Source: Lateolabrax maculatus
Taxonomy: Eukaryota; Chordata; Actinopteri; Acropomatiformes; Lateolabracidae
DNA length: 64,000 nt
Reading direction: 5' to 3'
NCBI GenBank assembly: GCA_031216445.1
Contig: CM062208.1
Span: forward strand, 3,810,001-3,874,000
The position numbers and the translations under genes are program-made. Below, piece after piece: positions 25,501-36,609 of the stretch. Each line of letters starts with the position of its first letter. The stretch's first letter is position 1. Below the pieces are notes generated by a model, which saw only the letters and a program-made list of their open reading frames with translations, had not been told where the DNA came from and did not search any database.

Positions 25501-25676
25501 TTCATTTCATGAGCTCATGTGATCCCCAGCGTAACGCCACCCAGCTCCACCCACAGAAATTGGCCAGACTAAGTGAAAACACCTGTGAGGGTGTGAAGGC
25601 TTTTCAATGCACGTTGTACCAGGCCAATACGATCACACAACATATACAATAAAGACTGGAGTCATGTCACAGTTGG
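22561..25676. other. Intergenic, nothing recognised
   Basis: No frame with protein character. Contains the 24770-24793 hairpin. Confidence 0.6.
24770..24793. repeat. Perfect 10-bp hairpin with 4-base loop
   Basis: TTCATACTGT, loop TTGC, then ACAGTATGAA. Confidence 0.9.
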
Positions 25677-25815
25677 AAAAGCACAGCTGCTTTAGTAAAA
25701 GTACCAAAACCACAATGAATTCCTGCATTTAAAATCTCATCAAGTATAAGTGCAGAAATATTAGCAACAAAATGTATTTAAAGTAGAATAGAAGAACTCA
25801 TTCTGCAGAAATACA
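25677..25815 (+). mobile_element. Decayed hAT-like element, 5' part
   Basis: TTTAGTAAAAGTACCAAAAC, then CCTGCATTTAAAATCTCATC and AAGTATAAGTGCAGAAAT follow the order of the element at 28363, with many substitutions. It may belong with the fragment at 26478-26545. Confidence 0.5.
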
Positions 25816-26477
25816 CCCTGTATACACCCTAAATATTCAAAGTAAGAGTTGGGCGAGCAGGTTGAGAAGATAACCCGGATAGTTTGTCACCCTGGTGGTG
25901 ATGGTTGTTAATCAAACACCGTTAATACAATTAATCTGTTAGTCCCATAAACGTCCTTTAAACAGCCAGTTGGTCTGTCCACGGAGGCCATGAGCAGGGT
26001 AGGGGCAGGTGCAGAGCTGGATTGAATTTGGCCGAGGACAGAAGAAATCCAGCCAGCTCTCTAAACAACTGCCACTTAACTGCATTAAGACTTTTAGTTT
26101 TCTCCTCCCTTAGCCTCTCTCACTCCTTTTCTGTTCTTCTCTATGCTGCTTTTGTTTGCCTTTTCCCCTTTAACCAGCTCACAAGTGAGTCTGATTTATC
26201 TCCCCACTTTCCTTTCCTGGCAAGCTTGAAAAGGGCTAATCTGCACTTTTTCTTTCCCCCCTTTTCCATTACAATGCATGACTAGCGTTTTACCGATTTA
26301 GCTGGTTGGTGGAGCTTGTCTTCACACTTTGCTGAAACTGGAATATAGACCTCTTGCAAGGGGCCCTGACTGCTTTTTTGAATGGGGCCAACAGCCAAAA
26401 ATGTTGGGAACCATTGGTTTAATATATAGATGCATTGACTTGTATGAGCCTATCATATGTTTTTATGTAAAATCATG

Positions 26478-26545
26478 TCTCAAATGAGTACAAGTATAAA
26501 GTAACATGAAATGGAAATAATCCAGTAAAGTACAAGTACACGTTC
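26478..26545 (+). mobile_element. Decayed hAT-like element, 3' part
   Basis: AGTATAAAGTAACATGAAAT followed by GGAAATAATCCAGTAAAGTA and CAAGTAC matches the known 3' end of the same element family. The terminal inverted repeat is lost. Confidence 0.5.
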
Positions 26546-28362
26546 ATCACCTATGCACGCTCACAGTTTTAATTTAAAACTGTGTGTGTCTGCCTGCAGG
26601 ATGTTTCTCTTTGGGCCTCTCTGGCAGCTCTTTTCTCTATGTGGCATCCATGAAAGCCACCGCGTGGCCACGACAGACACAGAGGGGGGAAGCAGATGCA
26701 CCGGGGTGATGATTCACTTGTCCCAGGCAGCAGTCCCGTCTCCCTCTACTTCAGGGGGACTCTAATTGGCTAGTTATTATCAAAATATGTCTGCAGCCTG
26801 CGTGGCCGACTCAGCCTGACAAAGCTCACGTCTCAACCATGTCCCTTAGGCGCACTTACTCCCGTTGTTCATCATCTTGCCTTGTTAGACTGAAATAAGG
26901 TGGGATGTTTCTTTGTATAACCATGGAGACCCCGCCCCCTCCCACCCCCCCTCCAACCTCACCCTGGAAATATGCTGCTACACCCCCTCAAGGAGACTCA
27001 AAGGGACATTTCCACTGCCTCTTTATGACATTCGTCTCAACATCTTCGTATTTATCTCTGCTATCATTGGCTTTATCTTGAAAACTTATGACTCAAGATC
27101 AGGTTTCCCATGACTCTATGTCAAATATAGATCTAGGGTAGCGAATAATGAGATTACATGTGAACATTGAGACTTTTTCTGCCTCCCATCCACATCCCTC
27201 TGCCCTCTTTTCCTGCCATTGACAATGAGAATATTTGTTTTGTGGCTTGATCTTGCAATACTCGTGATGTCAGTGAGCCTCAGGCTGACCTGCAGTTTAC
27301 CATAGTAACTTCCTCTGTGGCTGGAGATTAAAATAGGATTTCATTCAAAGAAAACAAAACATCACTGTTTTTAGCACGTATGATTTGATGCTGTAATTTA
27401 ATACAGATGATTACAGCAGCAGAATTCAGATTTTCTGTTGCAGTTTGAGGAAATTTTAATTCACTAAGGGGTTTGAAGTAAATCAGGGAGTTTGTAAATT
27501 GCCAAGTAACTTAACTACTCATGCCAAATACTATAATTTGTTTATTTGTTACCTCTGCCAAGGAGATGCCAGCAGCAGCTACAGAAATTAAAAAGAAAGA
27601 TTTCTCTACATTGTGAAAGAAAGAGTATCTATAACTATATATATTTTGATGCAACTCCGTCAAAAGGTTTCTTATTATTAAAAGAACAAATTTAGTGGGT
27701 TGTGCAGCATTAGTGGAAGTATACAGGCCTAAGAGATAAACAATAAAAGGATAAAAGTGCCATATTTTGTTATTTAAACTAATTGAGACATAGGACTTGT
27801 TTAAACAGCCTCACAAATGTTAAATCGTTTAAGGCAATCCTTAAAACAGTATTCTTTCTGTCTTACTAATGAGGTTTCTGCAGGAGTGTTAGAGGGAAGA
27901 AAGTGACTTCATAACAGTTTGACATGAATCTCCCCTTCTCCCAGCAGTAATATCTGAAAGGATGAAATGAGGAGAGACCGGGGAGTTTCAAAAGCTTATC
28001 AGCTTTTATTTTTAATTGTGATTTCATATAATAGCTCCCATGTTGGTCATTTTTGGCTGCACCACCAGTGATATGAGGAACGGGGTTTTTTGTGTGACGA
28101 AGTGGGTTTCTGGAGTGTAAGAAGCCTGCGACAGTGTGAAAACCATATTGTGACTGCTCGTCCTTTCCCGCCTATTCATGCCGCCTCTGCTCGCCTCTGG
28201 CAGCCTGCTGATCACAAAGAATTACAGTGAAGTCTGTACAGGCAGCGTCTGCAATGTCGGGCTGACTCCATCAACAATAGCTCCGAGGATGCAGGAGTCT
28301 CTCGTGATCCCTGGACTGGCTCGTGAGCTGCAACATAGATTTGAAGGTCTGATGCCATGGAT
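26546..28362. other. Intergenic, nothing recognised
   Basis: AT-rich DNA lying downstream of the inferred AHR1 end. I see no gene or clear repeat end. Confidence 0.6.
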
Positions 28363-29075
28363 CAGTGGTGGAGGAAGTATTCAGGTCCTTTACTTAAGTA
28401 AAAGCACTAGTACCAAACTGTAAAAATACTCCATTAAGTAAAAGTCCTGCATTGAAAATAGAAGTATATAAGCATTATCAGGAAAATGTGCTTAAAATAT
28501 TAATATTAAAAGTATCCAATGCAGAAAAATATCCCATGTGACTGTTATACTATTATATATTCTATCATTAGATTAATATTACTCATGCTTCAACATGATT
28601 TTACTGTTGTAATTGGTTGAGGTTGAGCTCAGCCTGAACTTTTCATTATGGGTTAATGTGCTGGACACTTCTTCCGTTAACTGATTTATTGTTTGGTTTG
28701 TAAAAACTATGAAAATAGTGAGAAATGGCGTCACAATGACCCAGAGCCCAAAGTGACACCTTCACAATGCTTGTCGTGTCCAACCAACAGTCCAAACCTC
28801 CAAATTATACATTTATTAAAGTAAATAGACAGAAAAGCAAATCCACACATTTGTGAAGCTGGAACTATGAAATGTTTTTGCATGAAAAATAACTATAAAC
28901 AACTATTAAAACACTTGCCAGTTGCATTTTCTATCAATCGATTAATCAGCTCATCGTTTCAATCGTTTATAAATTTTGTGTGCAAAGATCTTAATGTGCA
29001 AAGTAACTAGCGACTAAAGCTGTCAAATAATTGTAGAGGAGTAGAAATATAGAGTGACATGAGAATAAAATACTG
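28363..29075 (+). mobile_element. hAT-like non-autonomous element, 3' end lost
   Basis: Starts CAGTGGTGGAGGAAGTATTC followed by TTTACTTAAGTAAAAG and later GTAAAAGTCCTGCATTG, the hallmark of a very abundant teleost hAT-type element. Its body resumes at about 28990 after an inserted copy of another repeat (about 28630-28985) and fades near 29075 without the expected terminal CCACCACTG. Confidence 0.7.
28630..28985 (+). repeat. Dispersed teleost repeat, copy 4 (nested)
   Basis: GTGACACCTTCACAATGCTT, AACCAACAGTCCAAACCTCC and TCTATCAATCGATTAATCAG identify the family. It lies within the hAT-like element that begins at 28363, so it inserted after that element. Confidence 0.65.
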
Positions 29076-29404
29076 CATTTTCTGTGATCCTGTTGGAAAA
29101 ATGAGCCCTGAGCTTCTTTGTGGACTGTCAGTATCAGGTGGTGTTGTTCACAGCAATCATGCAAACCTCCCAGAGTTAATGTGGTAATGATTTATTGATG
29201 TTAAAATGCTTCACATAGCACCTTTACATGTCAGGGGTCCACAGTGAGGAGCCGCTGACAAAGGTTGGAGTACCCTGCTGTTTCCTGTCCAAGTGAATAC
29301 AAAACTGGAGGGCTCAGAGAGGGAGAGTATGAGTGGTCAGAGTTACAGGCTTGCAAGATCTTTGTGTTTTTTGTTTTTTTTTTTCACTGTGACTGAAGAA
29401 ATCC

Positions 29405-29410
29405 TTTATT
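29405..29410 (-). terminator. Candidate poly(A) signal of AHR1
   Basis: AATAAA on the minus strand, followed after about 15-20 bases by a CA-rich cleavage-type site and then an A-rich run. No other AATAAA on this strand was found between it and the stop codon. Confidence 0.45.
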
Positions 29411-31368
29411 TTCAAAAGGAAGAAAATAACACATTTTAAAACAGGCAGTCGAAGGACACGGGTCAAATCTGCAACATCTACAGCTCGTCCTGTTAGCATG
29501 TTAAAGTTACTGTGACTAAACAAAAGACAAAATCAAAACTCTCCAACATTATAGCCTATTTAACAAGTCTCAGTAGTATGGCACCATTTTCAGGCTGTCA
29601 TAGAGTCCAGTGTTTCAGTGATGAGAGTACTATTTACAAAAAAACAAAACAAAGAAAAAACAAAGAAAAAATGAATCAACAAAAGAGTTTGATGTGTTTT
29701 AAAAATAGTGCTCGGAACGAGTGACTTGACGTAAAACTATGTACATACCTGTATTTGTCAAAGCTTGTTTGCCTTTATATACACATCTTTTTTTTCACAT
29801 TGTTAATAAGTCACATCAATCATATTAAATATAGCAAACGTTTCTGCTGTAGTAAAAAGAAAGGGGAAGAAAGGAGTCAATTCGAATGACATGTAACCAC
29901 GTGTGTATCACATTTCAACATAAAACATGTAACAATAATATTAATACCAATAGTAATGACATTATTTGAACAATTAAACGGAAATCTCTTTTCAGCATCT
30001 CTTCGTGATGAAATAGTTCTACTCTGCATCATTTTCCAGTCATTTGACTATGTACAAGAAACATTCAGATCTGTATCCTTCCAGTAGAGATCTCTTTTTT
30101 TAATACTCACATTTGGTTTTTCAGTGTTTGCCATTCTGTAACTGCACCAGGATCCTGTGAAGACCTGACATTTACTGACCCGATCCATCAACATGTCATC
30201 AGCACGTTTTCTACCATTTCAAAGGAAAAGTCTCACATTTTGGGGAAATATGTTTGTTTGTCTTCTAAGTCAGGGAAGAGGATTTTTATAATTTCTTTGC
30301 TGAGCATACAGTACTTGTTCATATCAATCTTCACAAGAGGATTTCCTCCTATTTTTGCTTTAAATAACACAGGTTTGACTGCACTGTAATGGAGTTGGGT
30401 CTGGATTCACTGTTGAATGATTTCACAGACTCCCTCGAGAGAGACAGAGGATGACAAAGCATTACATCTTTCTTTTTTTTGTACAAGAGGATGTCTTATA
30501 CATCAACTTCAAAACAATCAAGAATGCTTACTTTGCTGTAGGACATGAATAAATACAGAAGAAATCAAATTGACTTCTTGTAATCAAGTCAGTTAAACTT
30601 TTAACAATGACCAAAATAAAGATTATCAACAACGAAAAAATAAAATAATAATAATTCAAGTGGAAAAATGATGACACTAACAATTGTACAGAAGTGTTTG
30701 TGCTTGTGAGGACATTAACCCATCACCTGAAATGTACCTCAAAATAAGAATAAAATGCAAACTGGTTCATTTTGCATAAGTAGCTTCAGAGATAAACAAG
30801 AAAAGAAACAGGTGTCTCACTACAGATTTGCATTAAGTGGGTGCTTGAAATAAAGTGCAGGATATTTCTAGCCATCATTTCCATATTCTATACTTCTTTC
30901 AAACATATATGGATTCATCTCACCGTAGATGAGTAAAACCGTCCAACAAGGAAGTCACTGGACACTGAAAGATTACATTCTTGTAGCATGAAGTAAAAAC
31001 CATGAACAGGTCCGCTGTCCTGCCAGTACCAAAAACCTGTAATCACGTTGGAGTCGCACTGACAGGGGGTAGAGTGTGTGTTTGTGTGTGTTTTACGGTG
31101 CGTTCAGATACAAAGCCAATGAAATGACCCTAAAACCAAATTATAGTTAAAACCAGGAAAGTATCTGATGAAAAAATAAATAAAGTCACAGGACAAAAAA
31201 CTGCATGTGATGCTTGGTCAGATGTTAATCTTCCACACCCTCTCCTCTTTTTCTGCTCCTGTGTTTGTACATTCACACAATCAGAGACATACAACAACCT
31301 CTCTTCGCCTCAGTTCGTCTGCATCTGTTTGCCTGTTTTCACATCTTATCTTATTAACCTGCAGGTTA

Positions 31369-31600
31369 TTTTCTTGACGAAATCATTTGGCAATGAAGGG
31401 TCAGGAAATTATGAAAAATGCCGGTCACAGCTCCCCACAGCCGAACATGACGTCTTTAAATGTCTTTTTTTGTCTGACCAACCATCCACAAACTCATTTG
31501 AGAAGCTGGAACCAGCAAATGTTTGGTCATTTTTGCTTGAAAAATAATTAAAATGATTAATCAATTTTCTGCTCATATACTAATCTCTTAATCTACTGCA
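31369..31600 (+). repeat. Dispersed teleost repeat, copy 5, in AHR1 3' UTR
   Basis: Contains GAGAAGCTGGAACCAGCAAA then TGTTTGGTCATTTTTGCTTG and an ATTAATCAATTTTCTG end. Relative to AHR1 it is antisense. Confidence 0.7.
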
Positions 31601-32174
31601 AGTGATATTTAACGGCTTATATTCATCTTCCACTGGTAAACTGGTGTCAATCATTCTGGAGGACATCTCTTCCTTGTGTTGTCTTGCTCCTTCACTGCGT
31701 ACAAAATATAGCAAAATCCTACATGAAATGACGGATGTATAATATTAATTTTTTAGATTTATATATTGAATAACTGAATAACTCAAAAAAAAAGATTGCA
31801 CAGAACTATCCATCATTTCTGCTGCTTCTAAATCTAACTTGTGCTTTGTGTTGTATCTGAACGCAGATTTGTAAAATTCAGCTTTCAAAACTCATATTTA
31901 CCTCTCTGTATCACTTAAAATAAACTCAACTGAGCACTCTTGACTGCATTATTGTAAACAAAGGACTCATATGATAATATGACTTGAAATACGACACAAT
32001 GCCCTCACACACAAAAAAAACATATTAGAAATTTGAAACAAAAGAAAAACCTACAGGCCTACATTTCTTCAGCTTTGTTTTCTTGTGTTATCTAGATGTA
32101 TAAGGCTGGTCCAGTCATTGTGTGTTTCTGGCCATTGACAGTGTCCTGCTGCACGACTGTTCCTGGTCAGCTGG

Positions 32175-32324
32175 TTAGAGGTAGAAGCCGGTGGCTGGCG
32201 GGTCGGGGAGGCTGGACAGAGTCTCAGGGCCGGGCATCTGGACAGTAGGGGGCGCTGCTCCGTTCCTGTTGGGCAGAGCGCAGCCTCCTGGGTAAGTATT
32301 GTTCAGGATGCAGCCATTCTCCAT
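32175..32324 (-). CDS. ahr1: AHR1 exon 11 (C-terminus and stop)
   Basis: 150 bases, residues 922-970 and TAA at 32177-32175. Acceptor ctgtgcag|AT, phase 0, so it follows exon 10 in frame. The peptide opens MENGCILNNTYPGG and ends SLPDPPATGFYL. Short last coding exons like this are usual in AHR genes. Confidence 0.9.
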   Translation of the reverse strand: MENGCILNNTYPGGCALPNRNGAAPPTVQMPGPETLSSLPDPPATGFYL

Positions 32325-35300
32325 CTGCACAGGGCAAAGGAGACGCCGTGAATACAGACAGCTGGAAGTAATATCATAAAATCCAGTCATATATGGAGTA
32401 AGTGGAAGCAAGGGTAAAAACAAACAGAACCCCTGTTGTGTAGTTTTGAATCCCTCAACATCATAGCTGTTCATTAAAGTTTCATGAATTAAATATTCAA
32501 ACCCAAGACTCCATGTTTTTTTATAGCTGTATCATTCCATCAAATGGAAACCTGCATTATTTTATACACACATTATTCCTTCAGGTTTCAGCTGTTATCA
32601 CAGGAAACTTTGGGAGCGCTACGAGGATTTCAAATGAAGTTCTGTGAACTTCATTAGTGTTTATTAGGCTGCACAGCACGAGTTTTCTTCTGGCGGAGAT
32701 GTATCTTAACATTTTGATATATGTTTGGTATGAAGACTGAAAACTGTAGGAATGAGCAATTCTCCTTTTTAAAAAAACAATAAAAGCATGTAGATGTAAT
32801 GTAATGTGATGACCTCACACACTCTGTATACTTTACAAAAGTAATTCAACTATTAAGTGTTTCAGCAGTAAATTTGGGTATGTTCTGAAACATATAGAAG
32901 TACTTCTACATCAAGCTTTCTGTTTCACAAACTGGTATCTGATAGATAGATTTTTATATCAGTTTTAGAAATTCTCCTGCACCATTGTTTGCATATCAAG
33001 GAGTTCCGACCCCTAGGCTAAGAAACCGGAGTCAGAAAAACACTTTTAGTCTCTGCAGCAAATAAAAACAACATCCATTTTTTGTAGGTCACAGCACATT
33101 ACGTCAATGACCCAGAATGAACAAAACAAACAAGACACAGATGTAGAAAAAGACAGCGCTGTGCCTCGTCTTAGGTTTCTGCCTTGGATGGGCAATTATT
33201 CTCCTATTCTGTCATATACTGTAGACATGTTAGACCGGCCACCAGGTTTGATTCAATTTTGGGAGCACTTACATTATACTTTAAACATGATGAATATAGA
33301 TCATAATAAACTCATTCTATAATACTCCATATACTGCAAGACAAAGGAAGCATACATCACCAAATCTGTGTAACTACCATTAAAAAGGTCATGATATTTA
33401 GGAATTTGTCAAATAGTTAATCAATGCAATTACTTTAATTTGAGTTTTACAAACTTGTATTTGAAATTAAAATGTACAGATGCACAAACATACAAAATAT
33501 CGACTCTCCCTCATATCAAATCAATTCAGTCTCATAGTCTTAGAGGCAAAACTCAAATTCAAATTTTTCTCTGCAAACGTCATGTCTGTCTGCCCATGAG
33601 AATTTGAGATATCATGTATGAAATGTTGACAGAGTACCCGGCGGGGGGCACAGTTGGGAATTTTCGGCTAACCATTGAAAGGAAAGGTCAGAGTGTGACC
33701 AAAAGCTTTCTGACTCATTCCCTGCATGTCATGAATATCCACAGCAAATGTGATAAGAATGTGTCATTTGTTTTTGAGGTATTTTGTCTTGTTTTACGAG
33801 GGGAAACTTTAAGTTGTTTGTGGAGTCTGATGCAAACTCTGTAGGTCACCAAAGTAGTTGAGATTCATCCTCTGGGAATCATGAATGCCTGTACCAAATT
33901 GCACAACATCCCATTCAAAAGTCAAGATGATTCACTGAGGATCGATTAATCTGCCAGTAATTTTCTTGATTAATTGTTTGATCTGTGAAACATCAGAAAA
34001 CTATGAAAAATGCCAATCACAATATCCTGGAGCACAAAGTGATGACATTACATGTCTTATTTAAAACCTTAAAACCTAGAAAAGCAACAAAATCTCACAT
34101 ATTGAACCTGGAACCAGCAAATGATTTACATTTTTACTCAAAAACTTACTTAAAACGACAAACTGATTATCAAAATTGTTGCTGATTAATTTTCTTTTGA
34201 TTAATTAATCAATTAATCATTGCACCATAACAAGCAACCTCACCTTATTGGGACTGGGGTCATGAGGGATCTCAGAGGCCAACATGCCGTAGTGGTCCAG
34301 CTGCCGGCAGGCCTTGCCCACTCCTAGGATCTGCTCCAGGGAGGCGTTGGGGGGAGGGCACTGCGACAGGCTGGAGATGACCTGGGCCAAAGGAACCGGG
34401 ATCTGCTCCTGCTGCCGTTTATGGTTCATCTCCTGGAAGGACGAAACTGTGGACTCTGCCCCGTGCTGTTGTCCACTCCTCCCAAACAGGCCACTTCCAC
34501 TAATAGTGTAATCCACATTGTCAATATCAGGCATGCTATAATCCATGCTAGAATCTAGTGAGGTGGTCGTCAGAGGTTTTTGGCTGTTATCAAGGCAGGC
34601 GTTGCTGCCCAGACTCTCGCTGAATCCAAAGTCCTGCCACTGGGATTTTCCCGCTGAATGCTCCGTGGCGGAGATGCCACACAGTCCGTTGAGGTTGGCT
34701 GCCTTCTGTTTGGCATGGCACCGCTGTGAGAGATGGTTCTGCATCCTGGGCTGCTGCTGCTGCTGAAGGTAGCGTTGACGCGTTTGCTGCTGATGAAGCT
34801 CGCCGTCCAGCTCTGAAGCTTTGCCATTGAAAATAGTCTGTTGTGTGTTATAGTGTTCCACTTGTATTCCTGCACTGACTAGAATGTCTTGGGCTGTCCA
34901 TTGTCCATTGGATGGATTAGATTGATTCTGCCCCACAAGCTCTCCGTTAACTATCGTGTTGGCCAAATGGTCACTCTGCTGGCCCCAGCCGTGCGCCACT
35001 TTACCCGGTCTCATGTTGAGGTGCTGTTGCATCTGCTGGGACAGCTGGACGATGGGACTCTGCCCCACCATCGGAGGCTTATGGTGAGGAAACTGCATTT
35101 GCACATTAGTGTCAGAGGTGGGATGACGTTCAGGTAGTGACACTGTCGTGGCTGTCGCTGAGGCAGAGCTGGAAGGCACCTGTCCCCCGTGCTCTGTGGA
35201 ATCAGTCTTCCCCTCTATGGAGTCGTAGATATATGAAAGGATCTCATCGTTTGTCAGCAGGTCGTCCAAGGTGGGCACACGTTCGGGGTCCATCTCGACT

Positions 35301-36569
35301 CTGATCATACGCTCGTCCAGCAGCAGCAGCTCCAGGTCCTCGGCACTCAGCCCCAGCCCTTCCAGAGCTCCGAACAGATCGCCGTTTGAACAACCCCCCT
35401 CTTCTGAATCCACAACCCCATGGCCTTCCAGGGAGAGGGAGTCCAGAGTAGCCAGTAGTGGGTCAAAGCTGGTGCCTGGCTCTGCGAGGCCTGGAGCCAG
35501 CACACCATTGCTCGGCTCGTCCCAGCTCCTGTGCAAGCTGGAGGGTTCAGAGTCAGAGAAGCCCATTTGGTCTCCGAAGAAGCTATGGAATGACATTTTG
35601 GGCTCCAGGGCGGGCTGGCAAACGTACACCGACTCATCCTGACTCATGAGTGCGCCTAGAAGGGAGCCGGGGTCCAGACCATCCCTCAACAGCCTCTCAG
35701 TCCGGCTCTTCTTTGACTTACTGCCATTTTTCTCATGGCCTCCGTCTCTGAAGACGGCTATGGGATGGTTGGACTGGTAGAGCAGGGCCTCACCTGTAGC
35801 ATAGGTAAAGGGTAGATGCATGGAGCGCTTACGCAAGTGTTCTCCTCCCTCCTCATCCCTATAAAGACAGAAAACACAATTATTGTCTGGAGACCTCACC
35901 ATTGTTATTCATTTTACTAAGGATCAGAGTTGCTGGTTTGGTTCTTACCCACTTATCCATGATTGAAGGTGTCTTAAAAGTGTCATACATGTTTAAAAAT
36001 GGTAAACTATACATGCTTCCATAAATCTCCCTGCATAAATAAGATTAAACACATGAGAAATGAATTATTTCCCCCTACTTTGTAATTTTAAAATACAGTA
36101 CATGTACAGTAAATCGTATCAATGTTCTGTTGTGTGAGTTTGTTATGTCTGTCTTTGAAAACAACTGGTTTACGACACAACATTAAGAGGTGGGAACATA
36201 CAAAAGAGGCCTCTGGGTGGCGATGATGTAGTCCGGTTTGCCGTTCTTGTACACCAGTCTGGCATTAGCCTGGACCCATTTCCAGCGATTCTCCTTGGTG
36301 AGGAGCCTGAACACAGTCAAACCACTCTCGCCAGTCTTCATCACTACAAACATGGAACACAGACACAGTTATAATGAGTGAACTTAATTAAACACATTAT
36401 AAAAACCTAATGAGAGCACTACATGAGTCCAAACCTGTACTGTACGTGTTTGCATGTCGGTAGCTCTAAATAGCATTAACAGGCACTTACATTAAATGGA
36501 AATTCAATCAACAGAAATCCTGTAAATCCTTGTGAACAAGTAAAAATTGTGGCTTGCTGATGGCAAGTT

Positions 36570-36609
<40 letters not shown>

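Larger units (their letters stand above)
29385..32174 (-). other. ahr1: Inferred AHR1 3' untranslated region
   Basis: About 2.8 kb of AT-rich sequence follows the stop with no open frame of note. It contains a partial copy of the dispersed (GAAGCTGGAACCAGCAAAT) repeat at about 31369-31600 and a repeat piece near 30215-30310. The end is placed at the first AATAAA found downstream of the stop. The length is inferred from that signal, not from transcript data. An ATTAAA at 30104-30099 would give a shorter form. Confidence 0.5.
32325..34243 (-). other. AHR1 intron 10
   Basis: 1.9 kb. Its 5' end abuts a copy of the dispersed repeat (33935-34225), and next to that is a second teleost repeat (about 33560-33930). 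The remaining sequence is AT-rich with no gene signal. Confidence 0.75.

Noticed and set aside
1..29000. A tandem AHR2 gene downstream of AHR1
   Set aside because: I looked for the bHLH, PAS and transactivation exon signatures on both strands and found none in this half.
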